In this document: positions 47,122-55,814 of the stretch, piece after piece
How the letters are laid out: the number at the start of each line of letters is the position of its first letter
Numbering within the stretch: position 1 is the stretch's first letter
From: JASGKO01 sp049840595
Lineage (GTDB): Bacteria; Verrucomicrobiota; Verrucomicrobiia; Chthoniobacterales; Chthoniobacteraceae
Assembly (NCBI GenBank): GCA_049840595.1
Contig: JASGKO010000004.1
Location: forward strand, 62,001-126,000
Direction: 5' to 3'
DNA length: 64,000 bases
Notes under the pieces: model-generated
What the model was told of the DNA's origin: nothing
The model's input: the letters and a program-made list of their open reading frames with translations, nothing else
The model's database searches: none
Translations under genes and position numbers: made by a program

Positions 47122-47333
47122 TGAACCGCTATCTCATCGTCGCTCTCTTCGTGCTCGGCTCCGTCGGAGTCCGGCTCCATTCTCAAATGCCCACCCAGGA
47201 CCCCGCCCTGTTGCTCCAGCAGATCAAGGCCAGCAATGCGGATACCATCACCAAGCAGACCGCCACGCTCCAGGCGCTCGACAACCTCGCGAAGGATGCG
47301 GATCAGGTGAAAATCTTCTCCAAGCGCGGGTAG
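47121..47333 (+). CDS. Small exported protein, partner of the previous gene
   Basis: A 70-residue protein with an N-terminal signal peptide (MNRYLIVALFVLGSVGVRLH) and a short helical mature part (DPALLLQQIKASNADTITKQ then TATLQALDNLAKDADQVKIF). The overlapping TAATG start indicates translational coupling with the gene at 46870. Both proteins have Gln/Ala/Leu-rich helices that could pair as a heteromeric coiled coil. Function unknown. Confidence 0.7.
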   Translation: MNRYLIVALFVLGSVGVRLHSQMPTQDPALLLQQIKASNADTITKQTATLQALDNLAKDADQVKIFSKRG

Positions 47334-47494
47334 GGGGGAAGGTGACATTTATGATTTAACATTTAGGAAATAGTAAATGCGGCCTGCGGCGCTGAGAAGA
47401 TCAGGGCTACAGGCGTATCTTCGAGCTTTTTCGCCGCGTCCGCCGCGGGTCAAATCCTCTTTTTCCTCTGCGTCTCCGCGCCGCTGCGGTGAAC

Positions 47495-48874
47495 CTACTT
47501 CGACGACGCTTCCTTCTTTACGTCGATCTTGCGGTAGAGCGTGGCCATGCTGATGCCGAGCATCTTGGCCGCTTTTTCGCGGGAACCGCCGCAGTGCTTG
47601 ATCGTTTCCTCGATGTAGTGGCTCTCCTGCTCGCGCACAAATTCGTCCAGCTTTTTGCCGATCGGCAGCGTTTGCTGGGCGATTTCGGGAATACCCTGCA
47701 TGGCCTGGCGCACCAGGTGCGGGGGTAGATCACTCACGCGGATGATGCCTTCGTCGCACAGGGCGCAGGCGCGTTCGATGGCGTTTTCCAGTTCGCGCAC
47801 GTTGCCCGGCCAGTTGTATTTGGCGAGCATTTCGAAGACGGGCGGATCGACCTTCTTCGGCTCGGCCCCGGTCTGCGAGGCGTTCTTTTGCACGAAATGG
47901 TTGACCAGCAGCGGGATGTCGTCGGCGCGCTCGCGGAGCGGCGGCATCTCAAAGGGGATGACCGCGAGGCGGTAATACAAGTCCTCCCGGAAGCCGCCTT
48001 CCTTCGTCTTCTCCAGCAAGGATTCGTTGGTGGCGGCGAGGACGCGCACATTGATCGGGCTGCTCTTGGTCTCGCCCACGCGGCGGATCTGGCGCTCCTG
48101 CAGCACGCGCAGCAGCTTGGTCTGGAGCGGCTGGGCCATGGAGTTCACCTCGTCGAGGAAGATGGTGCCGCTTTCCGCCTCTTCAAACAGCCCCACCTTG
48201 TCCTGCACCGCGCCGGTGAAGGCCCCCTTCTTATGGCCGAAAAGTTCGGATTCCAGCAGGTTCTCCGGCAGTGCGGAGCAATTGATCGCCACGAAGGGCT
48301 GGTGCTGGCGGGAGCTGTTGAAATGGAGTGCCCGCGCCACCAGTTCCTTGCCGGTGCCGCTCTCGCCCTGGATGAGAATCGTGGAGTCCGTATCCGCCAC
48401 CTTGGCGATCAGGTTGTAAATCTCCTGCATCTTCGGGCCGGTGCCGATGATGTTTTCGAAGCGATAACGCTCCTTTAACTCCTTCTTCAGATAGACGTTC
48501 TCGCGAACGGCGCTCTGGAAATCGAGCGCGCGCTGGATGGTGATCGTCAGTTCGTCGATCTTGAACGGCTTGGTAATGTAATCAAACGCCCCCTGCTTCA
48601 TCGCCTCGACCGCCGTTTCCACCGAAGCGTAGGCGGTAATCATGATCACCTGGGGCAGGGGATCGAGCGACTGGCATTCACGAAGGACGTCGAAGCCGCC
48701 CACTTTCTCCATTTTGATATCGGAAATGACAATCTGGGGGGCAATCGTGGTGAATTGCTCAATGGCGCGCACGGCCGAATTGAATGGGAAAACCTGGTGG
48801 CCTTTGTCCCGGCAAAGAGTCGAAATGACCTCTACCATCGCGGGCTCGTCGTCAATAATGATAATGCGTGCCAT
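47495..48874 (-). CDS. NtrC-type sigma-54 response regulator
   Basis: A 459-residue regulator with receiver, AAA+ and Fis-like domains. Receiver: IIIIDDEPAMVEVISTLC at the start, phospho-acceptor Asp in IVISDIKMEKVGG at about residue 53, Lys in DYITKPFKI. AAA+ (about 140-375): Walker A GESGTGKELVARALHF, the sigma-54-contact loop ELFGHKKGAFTGAVQ, Walker B GTIFLDEVN, and sensor GNVRELENAIERACAL. The Fis-type helix-turn-helix is AAKMLGISMATLYRKI. It activates sigma-54 promoters by ATP hydrolysis. No histidine kinase is adjacent; rpoN lies 0.7 kb downstream across the two small exported proteins. Confidence 0.95.
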   Translation of the reverse strand: MARIIIIDDEPAMVEVISTLCRDKGHQVFPFNSAVRAIEQFTTIAPQIVISDIKMEKVGGFDVLRECQSLDPLPQVIMITAYASVETAVEAMKQGAFDYITKPFKIDELTITIQRALDFQSAVRENVYLKKELKERYRFENIIGTGPKMQEIYNLIAKVADTDSTILIQGESGTGKELVARALHFNSSRQHQPFVAINCSALPENLLESELFGHKKGAFTGAVQDKVGLFEEAESGTIFLDEVNSMAQPLQTKLLRVLQERQIRRVGETKSSPINVRVLAATNESLLEKTKEGGFREDLYYRLAVIPFEMPPLRERADDIPLLVNHFVQKNASQTGAEPKKVDPPVFEMLAKYNWPGNVRELENAIERACALCDEGIIRVSDLPPHLVRQAMQGIPEIAQQTLPIGKKLDEFVREQESHYIEETIKHCGGSREKAAKMLGISMATLYRKIDVKKEASSK

Positions 48875-48993
48875 AGATTGCGAGAGCCAATGTATCGCGA
48901 TTTTGAGAAAAAGGGAAGCAATTTTGAAAAACTCTCAAATAAAAGAATTTCCAGCCCTCGACAGAAGGGGGCACTTCGTTCAATTTCCTGCCC

Positions 48994-50010
48994 ATGAGCG
49001 ATTCCGCACCTCCCGCCCCCGCTTCCACCCCCGTCGAGCAGCAGGCTGAAGACTTCCGGCAGACTTTTCGGCGGATTCAGGAGGAACTGGCCCGGGTGAT
49101 CGTGGGGCAGCGGGAGATTGTCGAGGGTGTGCTCACCGCTTTTTTTGCCGGCGGCCATGTTTTGCTGGAGGGCGTGCCGGGTTTGGGCAAGACCATGCTC
49201 GTCCGCACCCTGGCCGATGCGATGAGCCTCGAGTTTTCGCGCATTCAGTTTACCCCCGACCTCATGCCGAGCGACATCATCGGCACCAATATCATTTCCG
49301 AGGATGAGCACGGGAAAAAGCAGTTCCGCTTCCAGCGCGGCCCCGTCTTCGCAAATATCCTCCTCGCCGACGAAATCAACCGCGCCACGCCCAAGACCCA
49401 GAGCGCGCTGCTGGAAGCGATGCAGGAGCATCATGTGACCGTCGGCGGCGCCCAGCACCGTATGCCGCAGCCCTTCCTCGTCCTCGCCACCCAGAACCCG
49501 CTGGAAATGGAGGGCACCTACCCGCTCCCCGAGGCCCAGCTCGACCGCTTCCTCTTCAAGCTCAAAGTCGCCTTCCCCAGTGCCGAGGAGCTCCACCTCA
49601 TTGCCGACCGCACGACCACGAAGGAAAAAGTGGCCGCCGCTCCGGTCGCGCCCGATGCCGCGCAAATCCTCGCCCTGCGCGAGTTCATCCGCGCCGTGCC
49701 GATCGCCCGCGAAGTGCAGGACCGCGCCGTCCGCATCATCCTCGCCACCCACCCCGATGCCGCCGGCGTCTCCCCGCTCGCGAAGAAATACGTCCGTTAC
49801 GGGGCCAGCCCGCGTGGTCTGCAGGCCCTCATCCTCGCCGCGAAAATCTACGCCCTCTTGGATCGCCGCTACCACGTCGCCCAGGCCGACCTCGAGCGCG
49901 CCGCCCCCGATGCCCTCCGCCACCGCATCATCCTCAACTTTGAAGGCGAGGCCGAAGGCAAGAGCAGTGACGAGATCATCGCCGAGGTGCTGGCGAAGAC
50001 GGCGGGGTAG
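48994..50010 (+). CDS. MoxR-family AAA+ ATPase
   Basis: A 338-residue ATPase. After a short N-terminal tail, VIVGQREIVEGVLTAFFAGG leads into Walker A (HVLLEGVPGLGKTMLVRTLA). Then come RIQFTPDLMPSDIIGTNIIS, Walker B ANILLADEINRATPKTQSA, MEGTYPLPEAQLDRFLFKL and YVRYGASPRGLQALILAAKI, all typical of MoxR. These chaperones act with von Willebrand-domain proteins in the maturation of enzymes or envelope structures. The von Willebrand protein gene at 50636 is two genes downstream, consistent with a functional partnership. Confidence 0.93.
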   Translation: MSDSAPPAPASTPVEQQAEDFRQTFRRIQEELARVIVGQREIVEGVLTAFFAGGHVLLEGVPGLGKTMLVRTLADAMSLEFSRIQFTPDLMPSDIIGTNIISEDEHGKKQFRFQRGPVFANILLADEINRATPKTQSALLEAMQEHHVTVGGAQHRMPQPFLVLATQNPLEMEGTYPLPEAQLDRFLFKLKVAFPSAEELHLIADRTTTKEKVAAAPVAPDAAQILALREFIRAVPIAREVQDRAVRIILATHPDAAGVSPLAKKYVRYGASPRGLQALILAAKIYALLDRRYHVAQADLERAAPDALRHRIILNFEGEAEGKSSDEIIAEVLAKTAG

Positions 50011-50126
50011 GGGAGTTGTCCGCAGATTTCTCCGATGATCTGCCGATAAACCTCTTCCTGAAAATCCGTGTCAAAAAACTCTTCTAAGAAATCGGTCGGT
50101 TGAATCGTCGTGCTGGTGAAACCCTC

Positions 50127-50639
50127 ATGATTGAGCCTTCCAACGAAACCTGGATTCGCCAGGCGATGGCCGAGCACTCGGGAGCGCTGACTGGATACGT
50201 CGCGCACCTGCTCGGCGATCTCCACCGGGCGCGCGACGTGGTGCAGGAGACCTTCATCAAGCTCTGCGCCCAGCCGCGCGAGCGGATCGGCGATCACCTG
50301 CGGCCCTGGCTGTTTACCACGGCGCGAAACCGGGCGTTGGACGTGCTCAAAAAGGAGCATCGCATGACGACCCTCGACGAAACCCATGAGCCTCCGGCCC
50401 CGGAAGCTCCGTCCGCCCCGGACGACCGCACGGATGGAATCCTGAGCGCCCTCGACGGCTTGCCGCCGAACCAGCGCGAAGTCATCCGCCTCAAGTTTTT
50501 GCACGACCACAGCTACCGCGAAATCAGCGCCGTCACCGGGCTGAGCGAGGGCAACGTGGGCTTTCTCATTCACACCGGCCTCAAAACCCTGCGCCGCAAG
50601 CTGGCCGGCGGCGCCGACCTGGAAAGGAGTTCCGCATGA
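50127..50639 (+). CDS. ECF-type sigma-70 factor
   Basis: A 170-residue sigma factor. Region 2 (about residues 15-80) contains GALTGYVAHLLGDLHRARDV, VQETFIKLC and the -10 recognition segment PWLFTTARNRALDVLKKEHR. A Pro/Ala-rich linker follows. Region 4 (LDGLPPNQREVIRLKFLHDH, SYREISAVTGLSEGNVGFLI) is the -35 helix-turn-helix. The start is ATG at 50127; an upstream in-frame start would add nine residues. The stop overlaps the start of the next gene, a membrane protein with an anti-sigma-like N terminus (ATGA), which probably controls it. Confidence 0.92.
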   Translation: MIEPSNETWIRQAMAEHSGALTGYVAHLLGDLHRARDVVQETFIKLCAQPRERIGDHLRPWLFTTARNRALDVLKKEHRMTTLDETHEPPAPEAPSAPDDRTDGILSALDGLPPNQREVIRLKFLHDHSYREISAVTGLSEGNVGFLIHTGLKTLRRKLAGGADLERSSA

Positions 50640-53080
50640 ACCCGGAAATTGACGATCCCATTTTGACCGCCTACGCGCTGGGCGAATTGAACGCGCAGGA
50701 GCGCGCCGCCGTGGAAGCCCGGCTGGCTGGCGATGCCGAGGCCCGCCGTTACGTGGAGGAAACCCGCGCCTTCGCCGGGGAACTGGCGGGGCTCTTGAAA
50801 GCTACCCCCGCCGCCAACCTCACGCCGGAGCAAAAGGAGTCGATCCTCGTGGAAGCGCAGGCGCCGAATGCGGGCGGAAAGGTGATTCCGTTTTCGCGCT
50901 GGGTGGTGCCGCTCGGCCTGGCCGCTTCGGTCGCGGCGGCGTTGGTGCTCACGATCGATCATCCGCAAAAGCGGGGCAATTTTTTTGCCCAAAATGAGTC
51001 GGTGATCGACACGACTGCTCCTGCGAAAAAGCCGCTGCAGTCTCCCGTGCTGGACGCAAAACATGCGGCGGAACAGGCCGCGCTGGCGCAAGTGGAAGTG
51101 CAAAAATTGCAGGCGCAGTCCATTCTTCAAGCTCAGGTAAAAGCTGCGGGAGTGAAGAAGCTGCTGGCCGATGCGGACGCCTCCTCGAACGAAGGAAAAT
51201 ATGATGAGGCGTATGGCAAATACGAGCAGGCTTTGAACCTCGATCCTTACAATGTCGTGGCCCGCAAGGCGGAGGAAAAGATCACCTCCGATCAGGCGAA
51301 GCTCGCCAGCAACGATTACAATCACACCCGGGCACCGATCCTCGCCCAGGTGGACAAAGAGTGGATTGAGCCCGTCCGTCAGTTCAATCTTGGTCAGCCT
51401 GGATCGAGCGCCCTTGGGTATTCTACTGCTACGGGGGCGGTTTCTTCGGTCGCGCCAGCATCCCCCGCCACCGCAGGTGGAGTCGCCAAGGACGCGTCGG
51501 TGGATCAGCTGACGGTTGCGTCATTTGCTGACCGTGCGAAGTCGGTGGCGTTGAGCCGGGCCTATCCGACTTCGGAAGTCGTGGTCCCTTCGACGGTTGC
51601 AGGTTTGCCCGGCCTCGCCCAGCGCGAGCCCGGCAACACCGAGGCCTACGACCGCATCACGGACAACGAGTTCCTCGCCGTCCACGACCAGCCGCTCTCC
51701 ACCTTCTCCATCGACGTGGACACGGCGGCGTATGCCAACGTGCGCCGGTTCCTCGACAGCGGCACCCTGCCGCCGAAGGATGCGGTGCGCATCGAGGAGT
51801 TGCTCAACTACTTCGAATACGACTACCCGCAGCCGAAGGGGGAGGATCCCTTTTCGGTGAATGTCGAGGTCGCCCGCGCACCGTGGAACGCCAAACATCT
51901 CCTCGCCAAGATCGGGCTGAAGGGCCGCGAGATCGCACCGGAGCAGCGCCCGCCGATGAACCTCGTCTTCCTGCTCGATGTGAGCGGCTCGATGGATGAG
52001 CCAAACAAGCTCCCGCTCGTGCGCCAGAGCATGAAGCTGCTGGTGGAGCGGCTGAAACCCGAGGACCGCGTGGCTATCGTGGTCTATGCGGGCGCGAGTG
52101 GAATGGCCCTGCCCTCCACCCCGGCCTCGCACAAAAAGGAGATCGAGGCCGCGATCGACTCGCTCACGCCCGGCGGCTCGACCAATGGCGCGGCGGGCAT
52201 CCAGCTCGCCTACGACATCGCAAAGGCGAACTTCATCAAGGACGGCGTGAACCGCGTCATCCAGTGCACCGATGGCGATTTCAATGTCGGCGTCACCGAT
52301 CAGGGCGATCTCTTGCGCTTGATTGAGGAGAAGGCGAAGAGCGGTGTCTTCCTCACCGAGCTCGGTTTCGGCATGGGCAACTACAAGGATTCCACGCTCG
52401 AAAAACTGGCCGATAAAGGCAACGGCAACTACGGCTACGTCGATACCGAGCGCGAGGCGAAGAAGCTGCTCGTGGATCAGCTCGGCGGCACGCTGGTGAC
52501 GATTGCCAAGGACGTGAAGATCCAGGTGGAGTTCAATCCCGCGCAGGTTGGCTCCTATCGGCTCATCGGCTACGAAAACCGCCTCCTCGCCGCCCAGGAC
52601 TTCAACGACGACAAAAAGGATGCCGGCGAAATCGGCGCCGGGCATACGGTGACCGCGCTCTATGAGCTAACCCCGGTGGGTGATCCGGGGACCGCGCCGG
52701 GCATTGATCCGTTGAAGTATCATGCCCCTGAAAGTGCCGATGTGGCGTCACCCGCGCTGCCCGATGAATTGATGACCGTAAAGCTGCGCTACAAGCAGCC
52801 TGATGGAGAAACGAGCAGGAAGATCGAGCAGCCCGTTCCGGGATGGCAGGCCAGTATCAGTGAAAGGGATGGCAAAAGGACGGTGAGTAAAGACTTCCAA
52901 TTCGCCGCCGCGGTCGCCGAGTTCGGCATGCTCCTCCGGGAGTCGCCTTACAAGGGCGATGCCACCTGGAAATCCGCCTCCGATCTCGCCGAGAACGGCC
53001 TCGGGCCGGACCCCCAGGGCTATCGCCATGAGTTCCTGAAACTCATCCAGCGCGCCCAGCAAATCGGCGAATCGCAGTAG
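50636..53080 (+). CDS. Anti-sigma-like N domain fused to a YfbK-type von Willebrand protein
   Basis: An 814-residue protein. Residues 1-60 (DPILTAYALGELNAQERAAV then EARLAGDAEARRYVEETR) are like the cytoplasmic anti-sigma domain, without a visible zinc motif. A membrane helix lies at about 88-105 (VVPLGLAASVAAALVLTI), then a helical Gln/Ala/Lys region with a TPR-like segment (YDEAYGKYEQALNLDPYN). The YfbK part follows: NEFLAVHDQPLSTFSIDVDT, AYANVRRFLDSGTLPPKDAV, and the MIDAS motif VFLLDVSGSMDEPNKL at about residue 443, ending with a DUF3520-like C-terminal domain. The overlap with the sigma gene and the MoxR gene upstream suggest a surface-signal module: von Willebrand domain outside, anti-sigma domain inside. 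Confidence 0.88.
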   Translation: MNPEIDDPILTAYALGELNAQERAAVEARLAGDAEARRYVEETRAFAGELAGLLKATPAANLTPEQKESILVEAQAPNAGGKVIPFSRWVVPLGLAASVAAALVLTIDHPQKRGNFFAQNESVIDTTAPAKKPLQSPVLDAKHAAEQAALAQVEVQKLQAQSILQAQVKAAGVKKLLADADASSNEGKYDEAYGKYEQALNLDPYNVVARKAEEKITSDQAKLASNDYNHTRAPILAQVDKEWIEPVRQFNLGQPGSSALGYSTATGAVSSVAPASPATAGGVAKDASVDQLTVASFADRAKSVALSRAYPTSEVVVPSTVAGLPGLAQREPGNTEAYDRITDNEFLAVHDQPLSTFSIDVDTAAYANVRRFLDSGTLPPKDAVRIEELLNYFEYDYPQPKGEDPFSVNVEVARAPWNAKHLLAKIGLKGREIAPEQRPPMNLVFLLDVSGSMDEPNKLPLVRQSMKLLVERLKPEDRVAIVVYAGASGMALPSTPASHKKEIEAAIDSLTPGGSTNGAAGIQLAYDIAKANFIKDGVNRVIQCTDGDFNVGVTDQGDLLRLIEEKAKSGVFLTELGFGMGNYKDSTLEKLADKGNGNYGYVDTEREAKKLLVDQLGGTLVTIAKDVKIQVEFNPAQVGSYRLIGYENRLLAAQDFNDDKKDAGEIGAGHTVTALYELTPVGDPGTAPGIDPLKYHAPESADVASPALPDELMTVKLRYKQPDGETSRKIEQPVPGWQASISERDGKRTVSKDFQFAAAVAEFGMLLRESPYKGDATWKSASDLAENGLGPDPQGYRHEFLKLIQRAQQIGESQ

Positions 53081-53186
53081 GTGGCGCTTATTGGATGGTG
53101 GGAGGTTGGGCTGGCTTCCGTGCCGGGAGTCAGCCCTCCGCTGCTTACTGCGAGTGCTTTCTCCGCGTCTCGCGGGAGCCCCTGGC

Positions 53187-55061
53187 TCAGGCCGGGCTTT
53201 GCGCTTCCAGCACTAGATCCGCCGGAGTATCCGCCAGTGCGGTCCGGACGACTTCGGTCAGTTCCACCGGCGTAAAAGGTTTTTGCAGGAAGTAATGGCC
53301 GTTGCCGGGCGTAAAGTCGGGGAGCGCGACCTCCATCCGGTAGCCGCTGATGAAGATGCAGCGAATCCGCGTGCGTGTGCCCTGGATCGCGTCGATGAGC
53401 GCGCGCCCGCTTGTTCCCTGCGGCAGCACCACATCGGTGATGATGAGCGCGATCCGGTGCGACAACTCCTTCCAGCGCTCCTGCGCCTCGTGGGCATTGG
53501 CGGCGCTGAAGACCTGGTAGCCATGATTCTGCAACGTCCGGGCGGTGGCGCGGCGGACCGCGGCCTCGTCTTCGACGAGCAGGATCACCGGCGAATGATC
53601 CGTCTGCTCGGGGAGTTCCGGCACCGGAGTGACCTTGGTCGGGAAAAAGATGCTGAAGGTCGTTCCCTTGCCGGGCGAGCTTTCCACGTCGATCGCGCCG
53701 TCGTGCTCCTGCACGATGCCATGCACCACCGAGAGGCCCAGCCCCGGGCCCTTGCCCACTTCCTTGGTCGTGAAAAAGGGCTCGAAAACGCGGCCGAGCT
53801 GCTCCGGATCCATGCCGATGCCGCTGTCGCATACGTCCAGCCGCACGTTCCATTCGGGATGGGTCCCGTTGATTCGCGGGCCTTTCGGCGGCTTCGCTTT
53901 CACCAGGCTGGTCTTGAGCGTAAGCTTGCCGCCCTCCGGCATGGCGTCGCTGGCATTGATCGCGAGGTTCATCACCAGCTGGCTGATCATGCCGCGGTCC
54001 GCCTCGATCAGCGGCAGGTTGGGCGCGAGATTGCACTCCAGCGTGATCGCCTCGCTCAGCGTGCGTTCCAGCATCGCGGTGACCGAGGAGACCACTTCGT
54101 TCAAATTAATCGGCGCGATGAACATCACCCGGCGGCGGCTGAAGGTCAGGAGCTGGCGCGTGAGATCGGCCGCGCGCTCGGCGGCCATCGCGATGTGATC
54201 GATATCCAGCTCCGCCTGCGAAGGCAGGTCCACCCGCGAGCGCAGCAGATCCGCCCGGCCCTGGATGATGGTCAGGATGTTGTTGAAATCGTGCGCAATG
54301 CCGGCCGCCAGTTGGCCGACCGACTGGATTTTTTGCGAGATGCGCAGCTCCTCCTCCAGTTGCAGGCGCTCCGTGATGTCGTGCCCGACGCCGGTGATGC
54401 CGATCACTTTCCCCTGCGAGTTGATCAGCGGCGTATTGTGCCATTCGCACATGATGGTGCGCCCGCTCTTGGTCACGTTCTCATTGATGTTGTGCGTCCC
54501 GCCGCTGAGCGTGGTGAGCTCGCGGAAGACCTTGCGCACACTCTCGCGGGCGGATTCGGGGAGCAGGATCTCGAAGAACTCACGCCCGATCACTTCCTTG
54601 GCCGTGTAGCCAAAAATCTTTTCCGCCTCCGGATTCCAGGCCGTCACCACGCCCTCCGGCGTAAATTCGATGACCGCCAGCGGCACCTGCTCGAAGTGCA
54701 GCGAAAGCCGCTCCTCGGAACGGCGCAGCTTTTCCTCCACCCGGCGCAGTTCCATCAGGTCGCCTTTCAAGACCGAGATCACGGTCACGCAGACGCCCGC
54801 CAGCACCATGATCGCGCCCAGGCAGGCGATCCGGGCCAGCCGCGCCTGGCTGTCCACCACTTCCACCGCAAAGTAGCCCGCGATCAGCAGCGCCACGCAA
54901 AACACCCACATCTCGGTGGGCAGGCGCAGGTTTTCCCTCACCTTCGGCAGGTACACCTGCAAAAGGCAAAGTCCCAGGAGGGTTGCACCCGCGAACACCC
55001 AATATTCTGCCATGTTATCCAGAATCCCAGCCATAGCGTAGGGAGAAGCAGCTATTTTCAT
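53187..55061 (-). CDS. Hybrid histidine kinase with PAS and receiver domains
   Basis: A 624-residue sensor. Three N-terminal membrane helices (about 15-35, 48-66, 80-100) are followed by a PAS domain (about 125-235: FEQVPLAVIEFTPEGVVTAW then NPEAEKIFGYTAKEVIG). The kinase core has the H-box GIAHDFNNILTIIQGRADLL, the N-box NLAINASDAMPEGGKLTL, and the G-boxes DSGIGMDPEQLGRVFEPFFT and GPGLGLSVVHGIV. A C-terminal receiver has ILLVEDEAAVRRATARTL, the Asp in LIITDVVLPQG and the Lys in YFLQKPFTPVELTE. The short H-box (HDFNNIL) type is common in kinases that phosphorylate their own receivers. No output regulator is adjacent; the lone receiver at 1103 is a candidate partner. Confidence 0.93.
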   Translation of the reverse strand: MKIAASPYAMAGILDNMAEYWVFAGATLLGLCLLQVYLPKVRENLRLPTEMWVFCVALLIAGYFAVEVVDSQARLARIACLGAIMVLAGVCVTVISVLKGDLMELRRVEEKLRRSEERLSLHFEQVPLAVIEFTPEGVVTAWNPEAEKIFGYTAKEVIGREFFEILLPESARESVRKVFRELTTLSGGTHNINENVTKSGRTIMCEWHNTPLINSQGKVIGITGVGHDITERLQLEEELRISQKIQSVGQLAAGIAHDFNNILTIIQGRADLLRSRVDLPSQAELDIDHIAMAAERAADLTRQLLTFSRRRVMFIAPINLNEVVSSVTAMLERTLSEAITLECNLAPNLPLIEADRGMISQLVMNLAINASDAMPEGGKLTLKTSLVKAKPPKGPRINGTHPEWNVRLDVCDSGIGMDPEQLGRVFEPFFTTKEVGKGPGLGLSVVHGIVQEHDGAIDVESSPGKGTTFSIFFPTKVTPVPELPEQTDHSPVILLVEDEAAVRRATARTLQNHGYQVFSAANAHEAQERWKELSHRIALIITDVVLPQGTSGRALIDAIQGTRTRIRCIFISGYRMEVALPDFTPGNGHYFLQKPFTPVELTEVVRTALADTPADLVLEAQSPA

Positions 55062-55495
55062 GCGAGAGGACGGTTCCTAATGCTGAATTAATTGATAAAA
55101 TTTCAATTCTTAGATCCACGCCACCCGGCGCTTTCTTCAATCGCAACCTGCCGGGCCATTACGCGTTCTTTTGTGCGAAATTTGGTGAAATCCCGGTCCC
55201 GTTCCATTTTTCGGTGCAAGAGGACTGCCGCCGCTGCTTTTCTCATCTCAACGGCGTTTCTCACGATTGCGACGGTGAGAGACGGATTTCCGCGCGGTTC
55301 AATCAATAGTATGGCCGCGGATAGGTTGCGTCCCGGGTAGGGTGGGCGTCCCGCCCGCCGGTTTTGACGTCTCGCCAAAACGAACTTCCCGCCCGTGCAA
55401 AAGACCGCGCCACCAGCTGCGCCACTCGGCAGGCGAGGACGCCCACCCGATCTGGGAAACCCAAGGCGCGCGGCTCTAGAATAAAGGGAATGGCT
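55062..55495. other. Intergenic region with no supported gene
   Basis: Two overlapping short frames on opposite strands (at 55092-55340 and 55103-55378) lack signal peptides, ribosome sites or family motifs and are treated as chance. The region between the kinase start and repeat element C shows no clear terminator or palindrome that I could confirm. Confidence 0.4.
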
Positions 55496-55790
55496 CTAGG
55501 CCGTGTCCACGAATTTCCGGGCAGGTCCTTCCGGTAATGAAAGCACTCCATTCTTTGCCCGCACTGTAGCCACGGCCCTGTGGGCCGTTGGGGAAAGACG
55601 ATGTTCTGGCAAAAATCCAGTTCTAAAGGGAGTGATCATTCTGCCGCGATTTTTGGCAGAGCGCTGCTTTTCCATCACCCGTTCTTCCCCAACGGCCCAC
55701 AGGGCCGTGGCTACAGCGCGACGTGGAAATTCCGCGCGAAAGGACGTGGGGTTTCGTCTCCAGTTTTTGCAATTCGTGAACACCGCCTAG
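55496..55790. repeat. Palindromic MITE-like element C
   Basis: A 295-bp non-coding block with outer inverted repeats at 55496-55515 and 55771-55790 (18 of 20 positions). Its inner core, 55566-55714, repeats the core of element B at 6635-6783 with about seven substitutions in 149 bp and no indel, including the same 24-bp perfect inverted ends. The outer ends differ from those of A and B, so the core is a mobile or gene-converted unit inside different frames. No protein is encoded. Confidence 0.75.
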
Positions 55791-55814
55791 CCGCCCATGG
55801 CAGGGATCATCAAA

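Noticed and set aside
53283..55091. A 602-codon plus-strand frame opposite the hybrid kinase
   Set aside because: His/Arg/Asp-rich shadow of the kinase; no domain seen.
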